A stretch of 64,000 nt of DNA, from NCBI GenBank assembly GCA_910584345.1, contig CAJTZX010000012.1:1-64000 (forward strand). The letters are read 5' to 3'. The DNA is from an uncultured Eubacterium sp. (lineage in GTDB: Bacteria > Bacillota > Clostridia > Lachnospirales > Lachnospiraceae). The position numbers were made by a program, and so were the translations under genes. Positions 9,093 through 17,199 of the stretch are shown piece after piece. Positions within the stretch are counted from its first letter, which is position 1, and each line of letters opens with the position of its first letter. Below the pieces are notes generated by a model that saw only the letters and a program-made list of their open reading frames with translations, did not search any database and was not told where the DNA came from.

Positions 9093-10351
9093 TGGCGAAA
9101 AAAAAGAAAAAACAGGAAGTGATCCTGACACCGGAACAGCAGCAGGAAGCAGATTATCAAAAAGCTGTCAGACGTATGGAAGGCGCTGAAAAAATGCTGC
9201 AGCCTGAAGATCGAGTTCATATGTATAAAGAAGCTATTCAGATGTTTGAGCAGCTGGGTGATTATGAAGACAGTGAGGCACGTAAGAAACGCTGTAAAAA
9301 ACGTTTGCCTTTGGCGCGTCGGGAACATCGGGAAGAAGTTTATCAAACTGGTATGCAGATGAAAGCAGAGGCAAAAAGTTCATCTGATTACGATGCAGCT
9401 ATTGCACAATTTCGCCGTTTAAGACGTGAATATAAAGATATACCGGATCAAATTGAAGAATGTAAGCGTCTTAGAGAGAAGGCGTTAAAAAATGAGCGAA
9501 TAAAAAATGTTTGGAAAAAGCTTACCTTTGCAGCGATTTTTGCAGCAGTCGTTGGGCTGGTCGTTTTTTTGTGTTCTCCGGCTGCATTTTATCTGGAAGG
9601 CAATCTTCTGATGAGTATGCAGGACTATGAGCGCGCAAATACAATTTTCGCAAAAAGCAAAGGATATAAAGATACGAAACAACGTGTACAGGAATGCAAT
9701 TACCAAAGAGCAATGCTTGCGGCACACAGGCAGGATTACAAAAAGGCAGTTAAGCTACTGCATGATAAAGTCGGTAATTATAAAGATGCCGTGAAACAAA
9801 AGGCACAGTTTGAAAGGAAGCTGCTCTCTCAGGCTGGTGTTGGCGATACGGTCACCTTTGGAACAACAAAGTGGCTGGTGGCAGATCTTACAGCTGATAC
9901 GCAGAAGAAGATTTTGCTGGTACGGAAAAAACCGATGAAAGCAAAAACGGTTTATCAGAGTGCAGGTAAGACTGCACTATGGGAAACTTCAAAGATACGG
10001 ACATGGCTAAATCAGACTTTTTATGAGGCATGTTTTTCAACATATGAACAGGAAGACATATTAACAACAAATATAATTACACCATCAAACAGCGTATATG
10101 GCACAAGCGGCGGAAATCAGACAACGGACCGGGTATTTTTGCTGGACGAGGCAGAGGCAGAACGTTATAAAAAAATGCTTCAGTCCAAAGACAATCAAAA
10201 AGCCTGGTGGCTGCGAACGCCAGGGAAGACGCCAGACAGCACAGCATTTGTATCCGCAGAAGGCGCGATTATGCAATATGGATACGCAGCAGATTCAAAA
10301 GAGATGGCGGTACGGCCGGCAGTTTGGGTAGAGACAGATTTGAATCCGTAG
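9092..10351 (+). CDS. Membrane-anchored protein with helical repeat region and DUF6273-like C-terminal domain
   Basis: 419 residues. The first ~140 are charged helical repeats resembling TPR units (AVRRMEGAEKML, MYKEAIQMFEQLGDYEDSEA). One membrane segment follows at ~148-172. Outside it are more TPR-like units (QDYERANTIFAKSKGYKDT) and a C-terminal domain (~245-419) with GDTVTFG, W-x-T-S-x-I-R-T-W-L, DRVFLL, WWLRTPG and VRPAVW motifs. Those motifs match the DUF6273 family common in Lachnospiraceae surface proteins. The N-terminal repeats appear cytoplasmic because no signal peptide precedes them. It starts one base inside the stop of the transglutaminase gene. Function is unknown. Confidence 0.75.
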   Translation: MAKKKKKQEVILTPEQQQEADYQKAVRRMEGAEKMLQPEDRVHMYKEAIQMFEQLGDYEDSEARKKRCKKRLPLARREHREEVYQTGMQMKAEAKSSSDYDAAIAQFRRLRREYKDIPDQIEECKRLREKALKNERIKNVWKKLTFAAIFAAVVGLVVFLCSPAAFYLEGNLLMSMQDYERANTIFAKSKGYKDTKQRVQECNYQRAMLAAHRQDYKKAVKLLHDKVGNYKDAVKQKAQFERKLLSQAGVGDTVTFGTTKWLVADLTADTQKKILLVRKKPMKAKTVYQSAGKTALWETSKIRTWLNQTFYEACFSTYEQEDILTTNIITPSNSVYGTSGGNQTTDRVFLLDEAEAERYKKMLQSKDNQKAWWLRTPGKTPDSTAFVSAEGAIMQYGYAADSKEMAVRPAVWVETDLNP

Positions 10352-10430
10352 TCTTGTATCTATAGTTAAAAGTTCTATGAATGATCGCTGTTTCCGACAG
10401 ACAGGACAGATGAGATATAGAAAGGAAAGA

Positions 10431-10508
10431 AGTATTAATAAAAGTATTAATAAAAGTATAAATAAAATAATAAAAAGAACGATAGTAGAAGTACGATAGT
10501 AGAAGTAC
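10431..10508. repeat. Short tandem repeats in the leader of the TlpA gene
   Basis: A 12-nt unit agtattaataaa occurs three times (10431-10466, the last copy diverged), followed by two perfect copies of the 14-nt unit gatagtagaagtac (10481-10494 and 10495-10508). They end about 20 nt before the ribosome site of the TlpA gene. Confidence 0.85.
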
Positions 10509-10541
10509 AAATAGAAGGATAAAAGGAGAACTTTTACGAAT

Positions 10542-11180
10542 ATGAATTTAAAAAAAACAAGTGCGTTTTTTTTAACAGGTATATTATGTATAGCCTTGTC
10601 AGGCGGATGTGCACAGAAACAGGAAAAGACGCAGAAAAATGAATCTGAGACAGTTTCAGATACGAATACGGCTCTGGAATCTACAACAAAGGAAAACGAT
10701 GCACCGGATATTCTTAGTTTAGGTGAATTTTCACTTGAGGATATTACAGGAACGGCATATACAAATGAGATGTTTCAGGATTATAAACTTACCATGATTA
10801 ATGTGTTTACAACATGGTGTACACCATGTATTAATGAAATACCGGATTTGGAGAAGCTGCATCAGGAAATGAAAGAACAGGGAGTCAATGTTGTAGGAGT
10901 AGTATTAGATGCAACGGATGAGGCAGGAAATAAAAACGAAGAAACACTCGAAAAGGCAAAGCTGCTGGCAGAACGAACAGGCGCAACCTATCCGTTTCTC
11001 ATACCGGACGCAGGTGCGCTTAATGGCAGACTAAAAGGCATTGAAGCAGTACCGGAGACTTTTTTTGTGGACAAAGATGGAACGATCGTTGGAAAAACCT
11101 ATTCGGGAAGCCATAGTCTGGAAGATTGGAAAGCGATTGTACAGACGCAGCTGGACGGGCTGAAAGGAGATGCGTCATGA
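10542..11180 (+). CDS. TlpA-like thioredoxin-fold lipoprotein
   Basis: 212 residues. A lipoprotein signal peptide ends in the lipobox LSGGC, so the protein is tethered outside the membrane. A Ser/Thr/Glu-rich linker follows, then an AhpC/TSA-redoxin fold with the active site W-C-T-P-C (Cys93, Cys96) and a cis-Pro region VPETFFVDKDG. It should reduce or oxidise disulphides of exported proteins. The stop overlaps the next gene by four bases (ATGA). With the CD1871A and polyferredoxin genes downstream it forms a cassette in which the membrane Fe-S protein may feed electrons to this thioredoxin-like protein. That last step is inference. Confidence 0.9.
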   Translation: MNLKKTSAFFLTGILCIALSGGCAQKQEKTQKNESETVSDTNTALESTTKENDAPDILSLGEFSLEDITGTAYTNEMFQDYKLTMINVFTTWCTPCINEIPDLEKLHQEMKEQGVNVVGVVLDATDEAGNKNEETLEKAKLLAERTGATYPFLIPDAGALNGRLKGIEAVPETFFVDKDGTIVGKTYSGSHSLEDWKAIVQTQLDGLKGDAS

Positions 11181-11320
11181 GACATGACGGCTGCTGGCAG
11201 GGAATTTGTATAGCTGTAGCGGGACTTTTTATGATGTGGTATGGTATCTGTCGCGGTGAAATGAAAGTTGTTTTGGAAAAGGCAGTCAATATATGTATGG
11301 AGTGTATTGGAATTGGATAA
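11177..11320 (+). CDS. CD1871A-family CXXC-motif small membrane protein
   Basis: 47 residues, below usual gene-calling limits. One hydrophobic helix (CIAVAGLFMMWYGI) is followed by the family hallmark R-G-E near residue 27 and ICMECIGIG at the C-terminus, giving a C-x-x-C pair. This matches the clostridial CD1871A family, which sits between TlpA-like and polyferredoxin genes. The ATG overlaps the TlpA stop by four bases and its own stop lies inside the next gene's start region, so all three are translationally coupled. It probably carries or relays thiol electrons at the membrane; the exact role is not known. Confidence 0.88.
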   Translation: MRHDGCWQGICIAVAGLFMMWYGICRGEMKVVLEKAVNICMECIGIG

Positions 11321-12200
11321 GAAAAGAAAAGCAGGAGAGAGGAATCGACACAAAATACAGCTGCTTTGGGCGCTGCTTACAAATAGTTATCTGACTGGTT
11401 TTGTCCATGGGAAAATTTATCGCGGGAATTTAAAAAAAATATGTGTGCCCGGATTAAACTGCTATTCTTGTCCGGGGGCGATAGGCTCCTGTCCAATTGG
11501 AGCAATGCAGGCGGTTATTGGAAGCTGGAATTTTAAATTTGCTTTTTATGTAGCCGGATTTCTTATATTTATTGGAGCTCTGGCAGGAAGATTTGCCTGC
11601 GGATGGCTGTGTCCGTTTGGCTTCATTCAGGAATTACTGCATAAAATTCCTTTTCCGAAAAAAATAGGTACTTTTAAAAGTGACCGAATGCTGCGAAAAC
11701 TGAAATATGTAATTTTATTGTTGTTTGTTATTTTGCTGCCGTTGTGTCTGACAGATATACTTGGTCAGGGAGCGCCATATTTTTGTAAACTGATATGTCC
11801 GGCTGGGACACTAGAAGGCGGTATTCCACTTGTGCTGCTGAATCAGTCCATGCATAGTGCGTTGGGATGGCTGTACATGTGGAAAAATATGCTGTTGCTC
11901 ATAACAATCTTGCTGGCAGTGATGATCTATCGACCGTTTTGTAAATACCTATGCCCGTTGGGTGCAGTGTATTCGATATTCAACCCGATTGCAGTGTTCC
12001 GCTATCGTGTGGATCAGGAAAAATGCACCGAATGCGGCGTATGCAGGAAAGTATGTGAGATGCAGATTGATCCGGTAAGGGAGGCAAACCATGCAGAATG
12101 CATTCATTGTGGGCAGTGTAAAAAGGTATGCAGACAAAATGCAATTCAAAACAGTACCATCAAAAATTGCCAAAACAGCAAATGTTTAACTGGGGAGTGA
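11313..12200 (+). CDS. NapH/polyferredoxin-type 4Fe-4S membrane protein
   Basis: About 295 residues with four to five membrane helices and many cysteines. C-x3-CP motifs between helices (CGWLCPFG, CKLICPAG, CKYLCPLG) are typical of NapH/CcoG/MauN-like electron carriers. Near the C-terminus are two classical ferredoxin clusters, C-x2-C-x2-C-x3-C and C-x2-C-x2-C-x3-C (residues ~235-280). An early CYSCPGAIGSCPIG segment is typical of the clostridial version next to CD1871A. I place the start at the TTG at 11313 because GGAG lies 10 nt upstream; another TTG at 11268 in frame has no site. It probably moves electrons from the cytoplasm to the TlpA partner. Confidence 0.85.
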   Translation: MDKKRKAGERNRHKIQLLWALLTNSYLTGFVHGKIYRGNLKKICVPGLNCYSCPGAIGSCPIGAMQAVIGSWNFKFAFYVAGFLIFIGALAGRFACGWLCPFGFIQELLHKIPFPKKIGTFKSDRMLRKLKYVILLLFVILLPLCLTDILGQGAPYFCKLICPAGTLEGGIPLVLLNQSMHSALGWLYMWKNMLLLITILLAVMIYRPFCKYLCPLGAVYSIFNPIAVFRYRVDQEKCTECGVCRKVCEMQIDPVREANHAECIHCGQCKKVCRQNAIQNSTIKNCQNSKCLTGE

Positions 12201-12464
12201 ACAATAACCCGGATACCTGTTAACAATGTAAAAAAAGTGAGAAATAGCTTGCATTTATTTATCTCTAATGCTACAATGAAAAAATGAGAAGAAGAATCAT
12301 GCGGGTGGATGCAAACAGCAACTTTATGCTTTCTTGGATTTATCCTTCACCATATACAACATTGAAAAGCAGGTATTTTATACCTGCTTTTCGTATATAT
12401 ATCTTACATTGATTGAAATAAAAAATAATAAATAATGGCTACCGCAATTCCACATTTTTCAGAT
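12201..12464. other. Intergenic region between convergent genes
   Basis: AT-rich, with one clear bidirectional terminator at 12365-12391. A possible 40-codon ORF from an ATG near 12286 runs through the terminator and is not believable. Nothing else was recognised. Confidence 0.6.
12365..12391. terminator. Bidirectional intrinsic terminator
   Basis: AAAAGCAGGTA (12365-12375) and TACCTGCTTTT (12381-12391) form a perfect 11-bp stem with a 5-nt loop. A-tracts and T-tracts flank both sides, so it can end transcription from the Fe-S cassette and from the opposing XRE gene. Confidence 0.88.
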
Positions 12465-12465
12465 G

Positions 12466-12750
12466 CTATTTTCCATTTTTACTACGAAGTGAATCTATTA
12501 TTTGAGAAACCAGTTTCACATCGTCTTTGGTCAGTCCTGAGACGTCTAATCTTTCAATGTGATCAATACCAAGCAAATAATCTGTGCTTACATGAAAAAC
12601 AGCCGCCAGTTTTACCAGGATAGCCGGCGACGGTATGCGTTCTTGCAATTCATAAAAAGATATTACGGATTTGGTGACACCGATTTGCATTGCCAGCTGT
12701 TTTTGTGTTAATCCTATGTTGGAGATATTAGTATCATAGTGGAAATGCAA
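12466..12750 (-). CDS. XRE-family helix-turn-helix regulator with a short or damaged N-terminus
   Basis: Residues ~13-65 match the Cro/CI-type HTH domain: LTQKQLAMQIGVTKSVISFYE is the turn region and STDYLLGID the closing helix. The first helix, normally R-L-R-x-L-R-x-x-K-x, is replaced by MHFHYDTNISNIG. The only in-frame start is a TTG at 12750, with a TAA just upstream and no good ribosome site. The protein may be made from the weak start, or the gene has lost its first ~20 codons and is decaying. The C-terminal ~30 residues (LTKDDVKLVSQIIDSLR) match relatives in Lachnospiraceae. The target is unknown; it points away from the chemoreceptor gene. Confidence 0.65.
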   Translation of the reverse strand: MHFHYDTNISNIGLTQKQLAMQIGVTKSVISFYELQERIPSPAILVKLAAVFHVSTDYLLGIDHIERLDVSGLTKDDVKLVSQIIDSLRSKNGK

Positions 12751-12797
12751 TCTTTTTTATATAATTAGAAGCTTTTGTATTCTGTTTTCTTCTCTGA

Positions 12798-12826
12798 TTG
12801 AAATTTTTTACTTTTTAAACTATAAT
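12798..12826 (+). promoter_or_regulatory. SigA-type promoter for the chemoreceptor gene
   Basis: TTGAAA (12798-12803), a 17-nt spacer and a perfect TATAAT (12821-12826). The predicted transcript starts near 12833, leaving a leader of about 128 nt that contains the 15-nt repeats. Confidence 0.8.
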
Positions 12827-12864
12827 ATATTTAATTGCTGACCGGCGGCCGTCAAAAAGCACAT

Positions 12865-12944
12865 GAAAGTATCAGAAAACATCGTAAAGTATCAGAGAAG
12901 AAAGTATTAGAAAAGAAAGCATCAGAGAAGAAAACATCAGAGAA
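12865..12944 (+). repeat. 15-nt tandem repeats in the chemoreceptor leader
   Basis: Units related to gaaagcatcagagaa occur four times head to tail (12885-12944), with a further diverged unit at 12865-12879. They lie between the promoter and the ribosome site. The length is a multiple of three and the frame is open through them, encoding S-E-K-K repeats, but no usable start precedes them. Confidence 0.85.
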
Positions 12945-12960
12945 GAAAGGGAGAATTGTT

Positions 12961-14433
12961 ATGGAATTAGAAATTCTGAAAAACGAAGAAAAACGGCAAA
13001 ATCTCATTATGTTCCTGTTTCTTGCAGTTATACCAATCGTTGCATTTACCTATGTACTGCTCTTTAATCATGGAACAGCAAAAGATATCATAGCTCTTTT
13101 GATCTCCATTACCAGTCTGCTTATTCGAGTATTTGAAAAGCCGCTTGGAAAATATGCAAAATATTGTTATATTTCTGCGCTGCCTGCTGTGGGCGCTGTC
13201 GTTTTGTCTTTTTCCACGCCTGCGACATTTGGGGCAATGGCAGAAGCATATTTTCTCGTATTGTTTCTGGCCATTTCTTATTATGACCTATCTGTCATAG
13301 GAATTTGTACGATCATGACAATTGTGCCGAATGTAATTGCTATGATTCTGAAACCGAGTCAATTTTTTGCAATGTACTCGCTTGCCATCTGGATTTTTAT
13401 TTGGATGGTATATATACTTGCTGCAGCTGCGGCCGCAATGATTGTAAATCGGGCGCGTGAACTGTTTCGGGCGGTAGAATTGAAAGAAAATGAAACACTA
13501 AAAATACTCGATAATGTCCGCAGCACATTTGATGAGATTCAGCATTCATCAGAAAAAATCTATGAATCGCTGCACCATTTTGAAGAGAGCGCCACTGAAA
13601 TTGCGACTTCTACCGAAGAGATATCTGGCAATACACATGCACAGATTGACGAGGTCAATTCCAGCATAGATATTTTTAACGATTTAAATGAAAAAATTTT
13701 GCAATCTGAGAGTCGTGTGAATGACACAATTTTGAGCATGAACAATATGCGAGAGAAAAATAATGACGGCCTTTCTGCGATTGCTGATTTAACACAGAAA
13801 TTTGACGAGAATACAAAATCGACGCAGAAAGTATCCGAAGGGGTACGTGCACTCTCTCAAAAATCAGCTCATATTGGCGAAATTGTAGAAAGCATACACC
13901 AAATTGCACAACAGACAAACCTGCTCGCGCTCAATGCTGCCATTGAGGCTGCCAGAGCCGGTGAGGCCGGAAAAGGTTTCGCGGTCGTTGCTGATGAAAT
14001 CAACAAACTTTCTTCTGAATCAGCAGATGCGACACAAAATATAGACACCATTTTAAAAGATATTCTGGATACGGTCGATGCCACCAGCCATGTCATAGCA
14101 CACAACAATGATATTGTAGAACAATCAAATGAACAGCTAAAAGCGACGGTAAGTATATTTCATGACATCGCCGATTCGTCTGAAGAAGTCGTACAAGTAT
14201 CGGGTGTATTGGAAACCGAGCTGGAAAATATTCTGGTAATCAAAGAGCATCTGCTGGAATTTATAGAAAAAATACGTGAAATGTCAGAAACTTCTATGAA
14301 ATCCGCAGATGGAATCAGCGCTTCGACAGAACATCAGGCAAACGCCGTTGAAGAAGTGGCAAAAGCAATGGAAAATGTACAAAATGAAATGCAGCAGCTT
14401 GGTGCAGAGTTATGGGAAGAAACGAACATATAA
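12961..14433 (+). CDS. Methyl-accepting chemotaxis protein with multi-pass membrane sensor
   Basis: 490 residues. Residues ~15-190 contain about six hydrophobic segments and no large outer domain, so the sensor is within the membrane. No HAMP domain is obvious. Residues ~210-480 are the long coiled-coil signalling domain. The highly conserved hairpin tip, QIAQQTNLLALNAAIEAARAGE in two overlapping pieces near residue 315-335, is complete, so it should engage CheA/CheW. The start at 12961 follows AAGGGAGAA and excludes the repeat-encoded S-E-K-K extension. The 3' end overlaps the radical SAM gene by 22 bp. Confidence 0.92.
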   Translation: MELEILKNEEKRQNLIMFLFLAVIPIVAFTYVLLFNHGTAKDIIALLISITSLLIRVFEKPLGKYAKYCYISALPAVGAVVLSFSTPATFGAMAEAYFLVLFLAISYYDLSVIGICTIMTIVPNVIAMILKPSQFFAMYSLAIWIFIWMVYILAAAAAAMIVNRARELFRAVELKENETLKILDNVRSTFDEIQHSSEKIYESLHHFEESATEIATSTEEISGNTHAQIDEVNSSIDIFNDLNEKILQSESRVNDTILSMNNMREKNNDGLSAIADLTQKFDENTKSTQKVSEGVRALSQKSAHIGEIVESIHQIAQQTNLLALNAAIEAARAGEAGKGFAVVADEINKLSSESADATQNIDTILKDILDTVDATSHVIAHNNDIVEQSNEQLKATVSIFHDIADSSEEVVQVSGVLETELENILVIKEHLLEFIEKIREMSETSMKSADGISASTEHQANAVEEVAKAMENVQNEMQQLGAELWEETNI

Positions 14434-15392
14434 AAACTATTTGGAACGGTTTGCCTTATTATTCTCTAAATACATGGTTAAAACATACATTTGGTACAAA
14501 GGTATATAAATTATCCCTTCATGCAGGAATGAGCTGTCCAAACCGCGATGGAAAACTGGGGCATAGGGGATGCATTTTCTGTAGTGCAGGAGGTTCCGGT
14601 GAATTTGCTGCCGGTAATGATTTCGGAAACAATCTGGCTCCTATTGAGATCGGAAAACAAATCGAAGCAGCCAAACAACTTGTTGCAAAAAAAATGCAGC
14701 CGAACGGACGTTATATTGCCTATTTTCAGTCATTTACCAATACCTATGCTCCCGTTTCCACATTAAGAAATCTATTTACACAGGCAATTACCCGGCCGGA
14801 TATTGCAGCGCTTTCCATTGCAACCCGCCCGGATTGCCTGGAAATGGAAAAAATCTGGCTGTTACATGAGCTGAACCAAATAAAACCGGTCTGGGTAGAG
14901 TTAGGGCTGCAGACTATGCATCCGAAATCAGCAGAATTAATTCGACGCGGTTATTCGCTTGCCTGTTTTGAAGACGCAGTACAACGATTAAAGGCGGCCG
15001 GTCTTACCGTTATCGTACATTTGATCCTTGGACTTCCTGGCGAATCTCTCGATCAAATGCTGGAATCCGTAAATTATCTGGCACATTTTTCCCCAGCCAT
15101 TGATGGTATCAAGCTGCAGTTGCTTCATATATTGAAAGGAACCGATCTGGCCACACTGTATGAACAAAAACCGTTTCCGATATTTTCTCTGGATGAATAT
15201 GTAGATTTCACAATCACCTGTTTGGAATATTTGCCACCTTCGATGGTCATACATCGGCTTACCGGCGACGGACCGAAAAAGCTGCTAATTGCTCCAGACT
15301 GGAGTAAGGATAAAAAGCGGGTTTTGAATACTTTTACAAAAAGATTTCAAGAGAGAGATACCTGGCAGGGAAAGCATTTTTTCCCAATGTGA
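14412..15392 (+). CDS. TIGR01212-family radical SAM protein (YhcC-like)
   Basis: 326 residues. The Cys cluster that binds the 4Fe-4S/S-adenosylmethionine centre is CPNRDG followed by GCIFC (Cys42, Cys54, Cys57), the spacing of the TIGR01212 group. Later motifs PDCLE, WVELGLQT, RGYS and HLILGLPGE are typical of this family and the Elp3-like TIM barrel. The exact reaction is not established for these proteins. The ATG at 14412 lies inside the end of the chemoreceptor gene, so the two may be coupled by chance rather than function. Its TGA abuts a decapitated solute-binding protein gene. Confidence 0.9.
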   Translation: MGRNEHIKTIWNGLPYYSLNTWLKHTFGTKVYKLSLHAGMSCPNRDGKLGHRGCIFCSAGGSGEFAAGNDFGNNLAPIEIGKQIEAAKQLVAKKMQPNGRYIAYFQSFTNTYAPVSTLRNLFTQAITRPDIAALSIATRPDCLEMEKIWLLHELNQIKPVWVELGLQTMHPKSAELIRRGYSLACFEDAVQRLKAAGLTVIVHLILGLPGESLDQMLESVNYLAHFSPAIDGIKLQLLHILKGTDLATLYEQKPFPIFSLDEYVDFTITCLEYLPPSMVIHRLTGDGPKKLLIAPDWSKDKKRVLNTFTKRFQERDTWQGKHFFPM

Positions 15393-16948
15393 CAGGAGGG
15401 GAGAATTTATTTGAAACGCGATTTACAGCAGGCAATCTTGGAGATTTGATTATATCCGGTACGGAAGGCGGACGGTTTAAAAAGATGGTAGAAGCCGGAC
15501 TGTTAGTGGATATGACTGAATTATTAAAAGAAAAAGATGTTCTGAAAAATTATGAGACAGCGATTACAAAGACAAATGCCCATGCAGGGCAGGAAGGCAT
15601 TTATGCGATTCCAAGTGAAATTTCTAATCAGTCGCCGGAAATATCTACCGATGGGATAGATCCGCTTGTGATACCGTTTGTGCGGTGGGATGCATATAGG
15701 CAGGCGGGATATCCGGAAATGAAGACATTGGAAGATTGGATTACAGTGATGGAGCAGTTGCAGGAACTTATACCGGAAAGTGACAGTGGAAAAAAGACAT
15801 ATGCGATTTCACTGTTTAAAGACTGGGATGGAAATATGATGATGTGTGCGAAAAATTATGCTTCGTTATATGGGTATAATGAACTTGGATTTACCTTGAT
15901 TCAGGCAGATGGCAGTGACATACAGGATATTTTGGATGAGAGGGGCCAATATATAAGAGCTTTACGATTTTTATTTACTGCAAATCAAGAGGGGTTGGTT
16001 GATCCTGAGTCTACACAGCAAAATTATGATGCATTGTCAGCAAAATATCGTGATGGACAAATCTTAACTTCTATTTGGTCCTGGCAGGGACGCGATTTAT
16101 ACAATTATGAGACGGACCCAGTACAGGGAAAGACGCATAAAGAGCTTGGAAAGGGATTTTATCCAGCCATGATCGAAGACATGAAGTGTTATACCAACGG
16201 CTGTTATCCAGAAGGAAACGCCAGACTGGTAATCGCCATCGGCAGTCAGGCAAAAGATCCGCAGCGTCTAGCAGATTTTATTGACTGGCTCTATTCGCCG
16301 GAAGGGATGGAAACTGCAGGGCAGTGTGCCGGAGCAGGCGGGCCGGAAGGGCTTGTATGGGAGTTGAAAGACGGCAGGCCGGTATATACAGAGTTTGGTG
16401 TACAGGCGTTGAGCAAAGATATTACGGTTCCGCAAGAGTGGGGAGGAGCTGAGACAGGTTCCTGGCGGGATGGAACGCCGGCTTTGAATTTTAAGGCGCT
16501 TTCTCCTGCTGATATCGATCCGAAAACAAAAGAACCTTATATGACTGCAATGTGGTCTTCAGTATTGGAACAAAATAATACACAGATAGATCAAGACTGG
16601 CAGGAATATGCACAAGGCGCGAAAACAAGCATAGAATTTTTAAAATCGAAAGATGCGCTGGCGGTTGCCCCGGGAACTTCTTATATAGCGCCGGAAGAAA
16701 GTTCGGATATTACAGTATTGCGCAGCCAATGTAAGGCAGTTATTATAGACCGCTCGTGGAAGATGGTATTTGCGGACAATGAAGCAGAGTTTGACAGGCT
16801 GTTGAAAGATATGCGTGATACGGTAAATGGACTGGGATATGAACAGGTATTAGCTGTAGATATGCAAAATGCAAGTGATGAAGCGGCGTCAAGAAAGCAG
16901 ACAGTAAAAGATTTTAATGCAAAAGTGAATAAAAAGCCTCCCCATTAA
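15389..16948 (+). pseudogene. ABC sugar-binding protein lacking its N-terminus
   Basis: 519 codons reading as the body of a large extracellular solute-binding protein (LplA/YtcQ type): GNLGDLIISG, IPFVRWDAYRQAGYPE, WITVMEQLQEL, DFIDWLYSPEGMETA. The expected lipoprotein signal (~25 residues) and about 60-80 following residues are missing. The frame opens only at a GTG at 15389 that overlaps the radical SAM stop. An AGGAGGGGA at 15393-15401 points to a different frame that stops after 12 codons. I read this as a deletion that joined the radical SAM gene to the middle of the binding-protein gene. Without export it cannot work in transport. Its permeases are not nearby. Confidence 0.75.
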
Positions 16949-17109
16949 ATATTTATAATTACTCATATTTGTAGTTACTTATATTTATTTAATTTCCCTT
17001 ATGAGCCGGGCGGCGGGAATCGAGATTTTACGGTTTCTGCCGTTCGGCATTTTTTATATAAAATATTAAATGAGATATCAAATAAGATATTTATGAAAGG
17101 GCTGCATAG
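16949..17109. other. Intergenic region upstream of the GH42 gene
   Basis: AT-rich apart from a GC-rich patch at 17000-17050 with a small TGCC/GGCA hairpin followed by six T (near 17038-17056) that could be a weak terminator for the binding-protein fragment. No gene was seen. Confidence 0.4.
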
Positions 17110-17138
17110 TTACAAATGATTGCGGCGTATGATATAAT
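17110..17138 (+). promoter_or_regulatory. Extended -10 promoter for the GH42-YesL operon
   Basis: TATAAT at 17133-17138 is preceded by TGA, giving an extended -10 (TGN). The -35 region TTACAA at 17110-17115, with 17-nt spacing, is poor. Confidence 0.55.
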
Positions 17139-17199
17139 GAGTTCGTGGCAGTCTGTTTTCGCATTGCTGCAAAAAACGAGAATGGAAAGGAGAAGCAAA

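Noticed and set aside
12286..12420. Possible 40-codon ORF across the bidirectional terminator
   Set aside because: It runs through a perfect terminator stem and has no ribosome site or family likeness.
12885..12944. 15-nt repeats as a CRISPR array
   Set aside because: Units are contiguous with no spacers and are far too short; no cas genes.
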